Of a stretch of DNA of 31,920 bases, positions 1 through 7,482 are shown piece by piece; the stretch's first letter is position 1; each line of letters opens with the position of its first letter. The translations under genes were made by a program, and so were the position numbers. The DNA lies in the IMG/VR virus record IMGVR_UViG_3300010430_000323, positions 1-31,920 of that record; one strand, written 5' to 3'. The DNA is from a virus. The notes under the pieces were generated by a model. That model had not been told where the DNA came from. It searched no databases and worked only from the letters and a program-made list of their open reading frames with translations.

Positions 1-123
1 AACTTTTTGAAAACCTAGGTATCCGGGAATATTTCTATCAGGTACTAAAACAGCTTCGTTAGTCGTAGCAACTAAAACACCGTTTAAAAGTGTTTGTATC
101 TCCCATTCTTGCTTTGGTGTAAC
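1..123. repeat. Terminal direct repeat, left copy (circularity signature)
   Basis: These 123 bases are identical to 31798-31920 when compared line by line. The minus-strand reading frame running through this region continues in phase into 31797 and below. The repeat is therefore an overlap of a circular or circularly permuted molecule and not two separate loci. The unit genome length is 31,797 bp. Confidence 0.95.
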
Positions 124-642
124 ACCTCCAGTGTAAGAAGTAGTCAAACAGCTAACGTGAACACTTGTTAAGTCTCCAATTGGTAACGGGCTAGGGCTTG
201 AAGTAAGTAATTTACTTGATGCGCTACCATTGTCACCACAATCATAATCAGCTATATTAAAGTTTTCTATTTCAAAAGTATCTTGTGTAATGTTTTTAAC
301 TGTTAATGTAATTGGAGCTATTGCAGGCTCTATAACACCTGTTGTTCTCACTTGACTAAACAATATAAAAACCAAAGCAGTATCGATAGAGCTTTGGTTC
401 GCTCCTGTTAATGGTAAAAATTCACCACTAAAATAGTCCTTAACTATGCTATTAATTTCAAAATCAAATGTATCATTAGTTCCTAGTATTGGCAAATGTT
501 GCAACTTGAAGTAATTATTAGGATCGTTTACCCTAATTTCCATTTGAACTTCTGAATAAGTAACTGGATCACTTTGTAACAGCCTATACACTAGTTTTTC
601 AGTGCTTATTTCAGATCCTAATTGTGAGAATGTTAATGCCAT
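1..642 (-). CDS. Baseplate/distal tail protein with beta-propeller, N-terminal part (continues at 31797)
   Basis: This is the first 214 codons of a gene that crosses the join of the circular genome. Its ATG is at 642-640, overlapping the end of the gp10-like gene by one base. I translated it to position 1 and then from 31797 down to 30271 without a stop, which gives 722 aa in all. The N-terminal part is beta-rich and begins MALTFSQLGSEISTEKLVYR. I recognise no catalytic motif. Its position between the gp10-like protein and a hub-like protein, in the structural operon, points to a tail-tip or baseplate component (inference). The C-terminal half carries a beta-propeller, described under 30271-31920. 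Confidence 0.7.
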   Translation of the reverse strand, partial: MALTFSQLGSEISTEKLVYRLLQSDPVTYSEVQMEIRVNDPNNYFKLQHLPILGTNDTFDFEINSIVKDYFSGEFLPLTGANQSSIDTALVFILFSQVRTTGVIEPAIAPITLTVKNITQDTFEIENFNIADYDCGDNGSASSKLLTSSPSPLPIGDLTSVHVSCLTTSYTGGVTPKQEWEIQTLLNGVLVATTNEAVLVPDRNIPGYLGFQKV

Positions 643-1127
643 TATGATTCTAGTATTCGTTTGTTTTTGCTAATAGTCTTGCTTAAAGATACGGCAACTT
701 GTTCAGTAAACAACCTTGTTAGCATTTGAAAAATTAACGTTGCGTTTGCATCTAGCATAACTTCAACAAATCCTTTCTTGTTTTCCCTGAATTGTATAGT
801 ACCTTCATTAAATATTTTACGCTGTATTGCAAAAGCTAAGCTCTTAACGCTTAGTTCACCCGTTTGAATACCTTTGTCCTCTATCCACTGCGAAAGCGCT
901 TCTATTGAAACCTTTGCCCCCCTTGGCACTCCTTTTTCAACAAACTTAGCGTAATCTTTACCAATTATAGTTATTGAAAACCCTTTTGCGCTTGAATTAA
1001 CAACGCTTCTCATAGTGTCTTGAAGTTGTCCACTTGCTCGATGCCCTTGAACATCAAGAACCTTTACAAGCTGATCTACCATAAAATCACCTATTAATTT
1101 CAATCCATCTTCTATGTCTGAGGCCAT
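642..1127 (-). CDS. HK97 gp10-like head-tail/tail completion protein
   Basis: The protein has 161 aa. It resembles the HK97 gp10 family, small proteins that complete the head-tail interface or the tail end of siphoviruses. The support is the family-like stretch YAKFVEKGVPRG near residues 59-70, an N-terminal helix, and a second helical part ending in a basic tail. It sits where this family is expected, after the capsid and connector genes. Its stop overlaps the ATG of the following baseplate gene (642), and it starts three bases after the stop of the 159-aa gene, so the three are probably translated together. Function is assigned from motif and position, not from a full alignment. Confidence 0.65.
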   Translation of the reverse strand: MASDIEDGLKLIGDFMVDQLVKVLDVQGHRASGQLQDTMRSVVNSSAKGFSITIIGKDYAKFVEKGVPRGAKVSIEALSQWIEDKGIQTGELSVKSLAFAIQRKIFNEGTIQFRENKKGFVEVMLDANATLIFQMLTRLFTEQVAVSLSKTISKNKRILES

Positions 1128-1130
1128 TGT

Positions 1131-1610
1131 TTAAGGTGCTACTGTTAACGGTGTACATTCGCTTTGAATTACTGCTGTAAATGGTATAAAAACCTGTACT
1201 AACTTAGGGTTGTGAACATCTAAGCCAAAGAACCCCTTGCCCCATTCAATGCGTCGCTTTCCTGTTGCTTTTGTTTGACCGTTGATGTTTCCTATTACCT
1301 TTAAAGCAAGTTCGTTTAAGTCGCTTTGCTTCTTGAATACAGTCATTGCAGCCCTTTCGGACTCATGGAACGTGTCATAAAAGAACAGCTTACCTTGAAA
1401 CGTTTGTAAGCCTGTTCGGTTATTACTTTGAACGCCTGTTAACTCAAAATCTGGCGAACATTCAAACAGCATTGAAGGATAAGCGTTACTAGCAGCCCCG
1501 TTATTATACCAAACTTTATCATAATGAAAGTTTAAAGGTGGCGCTGGACTTAATGGAACATAAGCATTTGCAGCCGTTTGAAAAATTAATACTAGTGCTT
1601 CGTAAGTCAT
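1131..1610 (-). CDS. Putative tail terminator/tail completion protein
   Basis: The protein has 159 aa, with no transmembrane segment or catalytic motif. It is placed between the connector-region gene and the gp10-like gene, where siphoviruses usually carry the tail terminator or tail completion protein. Size and position fit that role, but I see no diagnostic motif. The ATG at 1610-1608 overlaps the TGA (1609-1607) of the minus-one reading frame of the upstream gene in an ATGA arrangement. This coupling is strong evidence that the upstream protein normally ends here and not at 1681. Alternative: another head-tail joining protein. Confidence 0.5.
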   Translation of the reverse strand: MTYEALVLIFQTAANAYVPLSPAPPLNFHYDKVWYNNGAASNAYPSMLFECSPDFELTGVQSNNRTGLQTFQGKLFFYDTFHESERAAMTVFKKQSDLNELALKVIGNINGQTKATGKRRIEWGKGFFGLDVHNPKLVQVFIPFTAVIQSECTPLTVAP

Positions 1611-2475
1611 TCTGTTAATTTTAAGTTAAATATTTTTAGAACGTCAAACGCTCTTTTGTTCATTACTGCTTCAAGCGGTGTTACGTCGTTAGTATTGAAA
1701 ACTCCAGTTTCCGCAACTTTGATAGCAACAATCTCCCAATAGTGGTTCTTGATAGTAATCGTCTTAGCTGTTGTTGTGCTAATACTCTTTGAATCGGTGC
1801 TGGTGGGTTCTTGGTCGTAGATAAGCGGAAATAGTCGTTGTATTTCTCTAACAACTCGACAAAAAAAAAGTAAGCTGACCAGCCATACAAAGCGTTTACT
1901 TCACCAAAGACCCTAGCACGTTGTACTACGTCTTCACTAGAATCATTACCATCTGAATATAACAAAGCGAATAATTGAACCAGTGAAGGAATACCACCTT
2001 GATTTTTATTTTCTTCGATCATCTTGGTTAACTGGCTACTAATCATGAACTGCCTAAAATTAGCTTTACCGAATAACATTTCAGCGCCTCCAATCGTTTT
2101 AAGCGGTTCTATGATGTTATAAGTTTTTTTCTTGTGCGTGAACTCTTTTAACTGCACATAGCTTTCAGGTTGCTTTAAAAAGTGCTTACAATGGTCGTAA
2201 AGCCAGTTAACACTTAAACCATTAACATCGTTACCCTCAATCGGTACCAGCCTTAATTCATCTACTGTAAAATCACTCCATAAGCTGATCCAATTTAATT
2301 TAAACTCAAACAACTTACTATCGTCGAATGTTTCACCATCGTTTAATAAGTATCGCTTGGTTTCATTGTCTAAACCGCTAACATATTTATACGAAGAAGC
2401 TAATTCATTGAGCGTAATGTCAACAAATTCGTCTTTTAAATTCTTTTTAGTATCGTTTGCATTAAGATTTAACAC
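1607..2475 (-). CDS. Head-tail region protein with a T9 frameshift site (264 aa in frame 0, 289 aa after a -1 shift)
   Basis: The uninterrupted frame runs from ATG 2475 to a stop at 1681 (264 aa). Its last 60 residues after the run at 1861-1869 are Arg/Leu-rich and look like a shadow frame. A nine-T run on the coding strand (codons TTT TTT TTT) holds a perfect T TTT TTT slippery heptamer. Shifting by -1 there gives a normal-looking C-terminus (ending FNLKLTE) that stops at TGA 1609-1607, overlapping the next ATG. The product would be 289 aa. This is either programmed frameshifting, transcriptional slippage, or a homopolymer error or mutation. I do not recognise the family. It lies between the capsid and tail-completion genes, and the start overlaps the previous gene by 14 bases. 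A connector or tail assembly chaperone are possibilities. Confidence 0.65.
1861..1869 (-). promoter_or_regulatory. T9 slippery sequence, candidate -1 frameshift site
   Basis: Nine consecutive T on the coding strand are read TAC TTT TTT TTT GTC in frame 0. The run contains T TTT TTT, at which both tRNAs can re-pair after slipping back one base. Runs of nine or more A or T are also known to cause RNA polymerase slippage. The downstream -1 frame is open for about 85 codons and ends in an ATGA junction with the next gene. Confidence 0.6.
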
Positions 2476-2650
2476 TTCCCAAACCTTTTTTAGTTAATAC
2501 TTCAGCCATTACACCATCAATAGTATAAGTTCCTTTCTTCATGTGCTTAGTATCTTTTGGTACTATGAAATCATAAACCTTGTTCGGGTCTAATTTTACT
2601 GCTTCTTTTTTTGGTGCTGGTTTTTTCTTTTCTGTTTGCTTCTTTGCCAT
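2462..2650 (-). CDS. Small lysine-rich head-region protein
   Basis: The protein has 62 aa. The N-terminus is dense in Lys, Pro and Ala (MAKKQTEKKKPAPKK), followed by a short folded part ending in LTKKGLGSVKS. It comes right after the capsid gene and its terminator, and overlaps the start of the connector-region gene by 14 bases, so it belongs to the head-completion group. A gene of similar build (basic tail, then a small beta-like domain) occurs at 24230-24406 after the tail tube terminator. I recognise no named family; a small head or neck protein is inferred from position. Confidence 0.6.
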   Translation of the reverse strand: MAKKQTEKKKPAPKKEAVKLDPNKVYDFIVPKDTKHMKKGTYTIDGVMAEVLTKKGLGSVKS

Positions 2651-2694
2651 TGTAGTAAATTTTATGTTTATGTAAATCTAAGATAATTTAAGAC

Positions 2695-2723
2695 AAAAAA
2701 AAAGCCGTACATAATGCACGGCT
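2695..2723 (-). terminator. Intrinsic terminator after the capsid gene
   Basis: On the minus strand AGCCGTGC, loop ATTAT, GTACGGCT forms an 8-bp stem with one G-U pair, followed directly by nine T. It lies 26 bases beyond the capsid stop. It would set capsid mRNA apart from the lower-level head-tail genes. Confidence 0.9.
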
Positions 2724-2749
2724 CTTTTCCCTTGTAAAATAAACAACTC

Positions 2750-4009
2750 TTATGGAGTTTCTAAAGCAGCTTTTGCTGTCACGAAATTTCCGTAAACGAA
2801 TGATGTTCTATCATTGTTTTCTACGTAACAAACAGCTCTTACTTCACCTCTAATCGTTTTGAAGTTTTTAACGAAGTTATCAGCGTTGTAACCAATCTCA
2901 ACAGTAAAACCTTTCTTGTAATCCACGTTCGCTTTTGTGAAGTCTCCCATTAGGAAATCACCAGCCGTAACCATTGTAGACTTAATAACCGGTACACCAT
3001 CGAAAGAAAGAGTTCCAGCGATTAATTGAAGTCTTTCAATATAACGCTTATCAGTCGAAGAAACTTTTTGCAATAACAAAGAAGTAACATCTGAAGGATT
3101 CATAAAGATAGCTGTAGGAGCTGGACAGTTAGCCAATTCAATTTGGTTCTGTGCTACTGCAAGAACATCAACTTCGTTAGCGTTGTCAACAGTACCAGCA
3201 AAAGTACCAGCTGCAAAAACAGGAGAAACTGTTACAATTCCGTTAAGAACTGGGCTTACACCTGAACCACTGTATACACCTTGCTCTAAAGCTAATCTAA
3301 CTTTAGTAGTAAGTTTGTTTTGAATCAAAGAAGTAATTCCTTCAACATCTTCTAACATTTCATCAGTTGCAGTAATGTAAGCTGTGATCTTTTCAACTTT
3401 TTGAGAACCAACAACTAAATCAAAGTCAATGTTGTTCTTAATAAGTCCTTCACCAGTTGCACCTGCTGTACCACTTTCATTGGTTACATAAACCCACTCT
3501 TTAACATTAGATCCAATTGAACCAACAGTAACAATGTCTAAAAGCGTTGTAGCTCTTTCCTTTACATCGCCTATCATTGGGTTTCTGTCAGCCTGTGGTA
3601 TTTGTCCAGTTGTGTTACCAGCTAAAGACATATCAGCCTTATTAACTGTGAACTTTACATTTTCTCTACTTGCTCCACTTGCCAATGCTTTCAAAGCATC
3701 AGATTTAGCATCTACCAATTCTTTGATAGTTACATTCTTTGCTTCAGCTTCACCTTTAGAAAGTTTCTTCATGTAAACACCTTGCTCTTTCAATACCGTT
3801 TGAAGTGCTACAAATTGCTTTGTAATGTTAGCTTCTAATTCTGCTTTCATTGCGCTTACATCTTCAGTAGATGCTTTTAATTCGATAGCTGACTCAATAG
3901 CCGCTTTACTTGCTTCGTTGTACTCATTGTACAAGCTCGCTTGTGCATCTGCATCTAACTTAGTAATGTCACTTACTTCTTTAGTTGCTAAAAATTCTTT
4001 AAATTTCAT
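2750..4009 (-). CDS. Major capsid protein, HK97 fold
   Basis: The protein has 419 aa. Residues 1 to about 115 are helical and charged with coiled-coil character, the scaffold-like delta domain of HK97-type capsid proteins, normally removed by the prohead protease encoded just upstream. The rest has the expected pattern: an N-arm (SLAGNTTGQIPQADRNPM), a strand-rich region with VTNESGTAGATGEG, and a P-domain followed by an A-domain with IFMNPSD. The length is typical. The gene is isolated by a strong terminator downstream and has an A/T-rich leader (ATTAATAATTAAAA, 9 bases before the ATG) shared with the tail tube candidate, which suggests very high translation. Confidence 0.92.
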   Translation of the reverse strand: MKFKEFLATKEVSDITKLDADAQASLYNEYNEASKAAIESAIELKASTEDVSAMKAELEANITKQFVALQTVLKEQGVYMKKLSKGEAEAKNVTIKELVDAKSDALKALASGASRENVKFTVNKADMSLAGNTTGQIPQADRNPMIGDVKERATTLLDIVTVGSIGSNVKEWVYVTNESGTAGATGEGLIKNNIDFDLVVGSQKVEKITAYITATDEMLEDVEGITSLIQNKLTTKVRLALEQGVYSGSGVSPVLNGIVTVSPVFAAGTFAGTVDNANEVDVLAVAQNQIELANCPAPTAIFMNPSDVTSLLLQKVSSTDKRYIERLQLIAGTLSFDGVPVIKSTMVTAGDFLMGDFTKANVDYKKGFTVEIGYNADNFVKNFKTIRGEVRAVCYVENNDRTSFVYGNFVTAKAALETP

Positions 4010-4018
4010 TTTGTTTAA

Positions 4019-4032
4019 TTTTAATTATTAAT
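4019..4032 (-). promoter_or_regulatory. A/T-rich translation leader of the capsid gene
   Basis: The 14-mer ATTAATAATTAAAA lies 9 bases before the capsid ATG. The same 14-mer lies 10 bases before the ATG of the tail tube candidate (25078-25091). No Shine-Dalgarno sequence is present at either gene. Bacteroidota are known to rely on A/T-rich leaders for initiation, so this looks like a strong initiation leader. Confidence 0.55.
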
Positions 4033-4034
4033 AT

Positions 4035-4928
4035 TTATTTACTCATTAGTTCGTAAAAAGATGGCTTTTTTTCGGTTTGAGTGCCTTTAAGCGGCTCAAT
4101 ATGACTAAAAGTATCAACGTACTGCTTACAAAGATTAGAAAAAATTTCCTTATTCTCTATGTTTTTACCTAAATAGTCGAACATTTTTTGCGCTTCGTCG
4201 ATAGTTTTAATTGATTTATTGTTATCAAAAATGCCTGTTAAGTCATTTGAACCCATTAAAACCGCGCTTGTTTCTTTTAATTTAGCTTCTTGAACCGCGA
4301 AAAAGTAACCCTGCTTCTCTACTTTGTCAGCGTTTCCGATTTGTGGTAAATATTTTCTATAAAGTGCATAGGCTTCTTTATCATCTTGGTTGTCAATTGC
4401 TAAATCAATCTTAACATAGTACATTCCTACTGAGTGCTGGTTAATATTGTGGTTCTTATACTCATTGAAAACTAATTCATTCTTAGCTCTTTCTATTTCA
4501 ACGTCTAATAATAGTGCTTGTGTGTCAAGTGGACTGTTTAAACCGTAATAAATGAAACGCCCGTCTTGCTCGTATGCCTTTAGTATGTTGCCTGTTTGAG
4601 CTGTCACTTCAAACTTATGATCGTGCAATAAGAATAGCTTTTTAGTTTCTTCTAATGACTTTTTGAATACATTGTTTAAATGTACATCATCATGGCTATC
4701 CATGTAGTTATAAGTATTCGCTATAATAGTACGATAAACAGCATCTTCAGTATCAAGTGGTAAATTCCTTTCTAATAATGCCTTGTTTTGTTCATCATCC
4801 TTAACGCGTCCCAGTATCGGACTTAAAACAGGGCTATCAGTGTTTTTTACAGCACCTTTTTTTAATAGTAACGCTTCTTCTTTGTCCCTTGTTACTTGTT
4901 TTACCCTTGTGTTTCTTGATTCGCTCAT
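4035..4928 (-). CDS. Prohead protease, peptidase S78 (HK97 gp4) type
   Basis: The protein has 297 aa. It cleaves the capsid scaffold domain during prohead maturation. The putative catalytic histidine is in LLHDHKFEV (about residues 99-107) and the serine in NQHSVGMYYVKIDL (about residues 163-176), the usual His then Ser-containing order of the family. The protein is longer than a minimal protease, with a basic N-terminal extension and a helical C-terminal region that may act as scaffold. It lies between portal and capsid as in HK97-type phages. Its ATG overlaps the stop of a 34-aa ORF (ATGA). Confidence 0.85.
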   Translation of the reverse strand: MSESRNTRVKQVTRDKEEALLLKKGAVKNTDSPVLSPILGRVKDDEQNKALLERNLPLDTEDAVYRTIIANTYNYMDSHDDVHLNNVFKKSLEETKKLFLLHDHKFEVTAQTGNILKAYEQDGRFIYYGLNSPLDTQALLLDVEIERAKNELVFNEYKNHNINQHSVGMYYVKIDLAIDNQDDKEAYALYRKYLPQIGNADKVEKQGYFFAVQEAKLKETSAVLMGSNDLTGIFDNNKSIKTIDEAQKMFDYLGKNIENKEIFSNLCKQYVDTFSHIEPLKGTQTEKKPSFYELMSK

Positions 4929-5029
4929 TTCTTTACCAGTTTTTTATCGTTTAAACTCTTCTTTTTAACGTCCAATATCTTTTTAATGTCGCTTAACTTA
5001 TTTCCTTTTATTGTTTTATCCGTTTTCAT
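4925..5029 (-). CDS. 34-aa basic peptide between portal and protease
   Basis: ATG 5029-5027 lies inside the 3' end of the portal gene, and TGA 4927-4925 overlaps the protease ATG (ATGA). The peptide has 34 aa, is very rich in Lys, and has regularly spaced Leu/Ile suggesting one amphipathic helix. The gap between portal and protease is filled exactly by this frame and coupled on both sides, which supports real translation. It might serve mainly to couple portal and protease translation. I recognise no family. Confidence 0.5.
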   Translation of the reverse strand: MKTDKTIKGNKLSDIKKILDVKKKSLNDKKLVKK

Positions 5030-6206
5030 CTAGTCCTAATTCCGTTCGTAATGCTGTTTTTTGTTCGGGTGTAATGTCGCTTAATAACATTGCGCTAATG
5101 TTGTTCGGCAAGTCCTTCAATACATCAGCTTTAGTTCTTGCAAGTGCTTCTATTTCATCTTTTGCAACCTTTAACCAATAGTTCTGGCCAGTAACAGCGT
5201 TCAATGGATTAAATAAATCCTTTTCAAATTGGTTTATAAAATGGTCAACGTTTGGAAGTACTGCATTAGTTTGAAAAGCTCTATTAGCTTCTTTATAATT
5301 GCTGTATGTGTTACTTTGATAATCACCAAACAATTGAGAAGGTAAATTCAAAGCCCTACAAACGCTCCTAATGTGAGGTAATTGCATTTCGATAATTTTC
5401 ATATCATTAGCGTTCATCCCTAACTGTGTGAAATCAACCGCCTGTTCTACAACCTCAACTTTATTAAACTTATCAGCACCACCAGTAAGACCCACAAAGG
5501 CCTTTCGTACAACCTCGATAACTGAATTAGAGAATCCTAACGCTCCAGCGTCACCACTTGCAGCCTTAGGACTAATTAAACCGCTGATACCTCTATTCTC
5601 TAACATTGCTTTTTCAGCTGTTGCACGATTGTTAGAAGCGTTCACAATATCCCAAACACCTTGTAAAGGACTTAAACCGCTTTGTTGTTCTTGTAGTTGT
5701 GAAGGATCGTAATATTCTAATATGATTAGTTCTTCACTGAAGTACTTTTTTAAATTGGTATTATCTGAAAAGGTGTAATAAGGAACGTTTTCAAAGTATG
5801 ATACTGTTTCTTGTGCTGGTGTTACTTGTTGTGTTGGTAATATCCAAAGCTCGTTAGTTTCAAAGCCTATCATTTCAGACTTTTTTAATGTGTAAGCTTT
5901 ACCATGAAGAAATAAGTTGACAAATAACTGATACATTGCCTCGTTCTTTCCTTGCTTACTATTCCAGTGATCGTAAAACATATTGTAAACGGGGTCGTTA
6001 TCCATTACAACATTATCACCGTTCATTAATCTAATCGGTGTAGAAGCACAAGCCCTAGCAAGTGAAGAAACACAAGCGTAAACTAATTCATTTCCTAAAA
6101 AACCTTGTTTTACTATTTCGTCAGCTGTTGCCCTTTTGTAATTGTAACCGTTAATTACATTCCAGAAATCAGGCGTTTGTGTTTTGTTTGTAAAAATATT
6201 ACTCAT
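5016..6206 (-). CDS. Portal protein, HK97/SPP1-like
   Basis: The protein has 396 aa. It forms the dodecameric ring at the capsid vertex through which DNA enters. Family features are the N-terminal VYACVSSLARACASTPI (about residues 42-58), a stretch around LFLHGKAYTLKK, a central GISGLISPK, and the C-terminal NLPSQLFGD followed by a YKEANRAF helix. The length is normal for the HK97-type portal. The gene lies 23 bases after TerL and before the protease, the canonical order. Confidence 0.88.
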   Translation of the reverse strand: MSNIFTNKTQTPDFWNVINGYNYKRATADEIVKQGFLGNELVYACVSSLARACASTPIRLMNGDNVVMDNDPVYNMFYDHWNSKQGKNEAMYQLFVNLFLHGKAYTLKKSEMIGFETNELWILPTQQVTPAQETVSYFENVPYYTFSDNTNLKKYFSEELIILEYYDPSQLQEQQSGLSPLQGVWDIVNASNNRATAEKAMLENRGISGLISPKAASGDAGALGFSNSVIEVVRKAFVGLTGGADKFNKVEVVEQAVDFTQLGMNANDMKIIEMQLPHIRSVCRALNLPSQLFGDYQSNTYSNYKEANRAFQTNAVLPNVDHFINQFEKDLFNPLNAVTGQNYWLKVAKDEIEALARTKADVLKDLPNNISAMLLSDITPEQKTALRTELGLDENG

Positions 6207-6229
6207 GCCTATAAAAGTAATATAAAAAA

Positions 6230-7390
6230 TTAAGAGTTTTTGTACCTATAAAATTTTTCCGTATAACGAAGTGGGTCTAATAGATGGTTTTCGGTATCTG
6301 TTGGTACTTCTCCTGTCTTATCTAACCAAACATAATTATTTAGTTCTCGTATTAAATTCAGGCTGTTAGGCGTTACTTTAAAGCTCCAGTTTTGAAGGTG
6401 CCTAATACCTATAACAATTTTCTCTTTACCTAGTCCCATTATATTAAAACCATCATTTTTTATACCTCTTATTTGTGTAGGATCAGCACTATCAGCAAGT
6501 ATAACGCTGTTTTTGTTTGGTATCTTAGCGTTAAGAAGCTCAATTATTTCGTTAGGGCTTAGATTGCTTTTGTATATTTCTTCGTGTAAATAGATTGTCA
6601 TAGTTGACTTATCAAATGCAACCTTTAACAACGTGAACGGGTCTTTAAATCCAAAGTCAATACCGTACATAACAGGAATATTTTCGTCAAATTCTCCAAT
6701 ACTCCAATTATTAAATATAGCACCTTCAACAACTCCCTTCTTTCCTAAACCATAAACACGCCACCAGTTAAACCAATGACCTTGTATTCCCTTACTTACT
6801 TCTTCATCATGCTTTTTCTTTCCTTCTTTAAATTCTGTTATTTGTGAAGGTGAAAGGTTTTCTAAGTTATCAAGGAAAGTACTGTTAAGAACTATTGCGT
6901 TATCTCTTGCGCTGATCCCTTCCTGATCTACCCAAAAATCAACACTAGGGTTATAATCAATGAACACTGTTTCAGTTGTCCTTTGAATAAGCTGGTGTAT
7001 TACTTTCCACTTCATATTATTCGCTTCATTGATGAAAAGAATATCCCGTTGCGCTCCTAGTATGCCACCTATCTTATCAGCTCCAATAAATCTAATTGTG
7101 GTTTTGCCTATTGTGTAAGTGTATGGCGTTTTAATTTTTACCTCATCTAGGTTTTCACCTTCACCTTGCAGGATTAAATCAAAGTCAGTAATTGCACCAT
7201 CCCGTAAATGTGGGATACTGATAGAAATAACGTGAATGATTCTTTTTTTAGGGCTGTTTTTAGCCAGTATGTAAAGCAGTTGTAATGTGCTGTACGTCTT
7301 TGAGCTACGAGAACCACCGGAATTTATGATAAACCTGTACCCTTCTTGATAGGCCTTTCTTGTTTTCGTGAAGGTGTTACTTAGTCTCAT
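6230..7390 (-). CDS. terL: Terminase large subunit
   Basis: The protein has 386 aa and is the packaging ATPase and nuclease. Walker A is GGSRSSKT (residues 25-32) and Walker B is ILFINEAN (117-124, with the catalytic Glu). The RNase-H-like nuclease half shows GIDFGFKDP (243-251, Asp245), ILADSADP (297-304, Asp300) and HLLDPLRY near the C-terminus. This pattern fits the Terminase_3 (XtmB-like) group. It starts at 7390, only 11 bases after a terminator T-tract, so expression needs read-through or a promoter inside the terminator region. The portal follows directly. Confidence 0.95.
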   Translation of the reverse strand: MRLSNTFTKTRKAYQEGYRFIINSGGSRSSKTYSTLQLLYILAKNSPKKRIIHVISISIPHLRDGAITDFDLILQGEGENLDEVKIKTPYTYTIGKTTIRFIGADKIGGILGAQRDILFINEANNMKWKVIHQLIQRTTETVFIDYNPSVDFWVDQEGISARDNAIVLNSTFLDNLENLSPSQITEFKEGKKKHDEEVSKGIQGHWFNWWRVYGLGKKGVVEGAIFNNWSIGEFDENIPVMYGIDFGFKDPFTLLKVAFDKSTMTIYLHEEIYKSNLSPNEIIELLNAKIPNKNSVILADSADPTQIRGIKNDGFNIMGLGKEKIVIGIRHLQNWSFKVTPNSLNLIRELNNYVWLDKTGEVPTDTENHLLDPLRYTEKFYRYKNS

Positions 7391-7401
7391 TTGATTGTAT
7401 T

Positions 7402-7432
7402 AAAAACCCCTCCAAATCTCCACCTGAAGGGG
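7402..7432 (-). terminator. Intrinsic terminator or attenuator just upstream of TerL
   Basis: On the minus strand CCCCTTC, a 12-base loop and GGAGGGG form a 7-bp stem with one G-U pair, followed by TTTTT. The T-tract ends 11 bases before the TerL start. No promoter fits between terminator and gene, so this is more likely an attenuation or antitermination point than a simple operon end. Confidence 0.75.
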
Positions 7433-7442
7433 CTTAACCTAT

Positions 7443-7465
7443 TTACCTTATGCGAATAAGGGTAA
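7443..7465. repeat. Imperfect inverted repeat with GCGA loop
   Basis: On the plus strand TTACCTTAT, GCGA and ATAAGGGTAA make a 9-bp inverted repeat with a single bulged G. It lies between the terminator and the hexamer array ahead of TerL. It may be a protein-binding site or RNA hairpin; its proximity to the packaging genes is the only functional clue. Confidence 0.5.
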
Positions 7466-7482
7466 GAACGATTTTTATTTTT

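Noticed and set aside
1681-1860. Frame-0 C-terminus of the 264-aa protein as the functional end
   Set aside because: It is Arg/Leu-rich, unlike the rest, and leaves a 70-base gap before the next gene, while the -1 frame closes the gap with an ATGA overlap.
2660-2690. TAGATTTA as promoter of the 62-aa gene at 2650
   Set aside because: The only TTTG upstream is 13 bases away and belongs to the terminator tail; the spacing is wrong.
3534-4031. Two plus-strand open frames (80 and 68 aa) opposite the capsid gene
   Set aside because: They mirror the codon pattern of the capsid gene on the other strand and have no promoter or leader.
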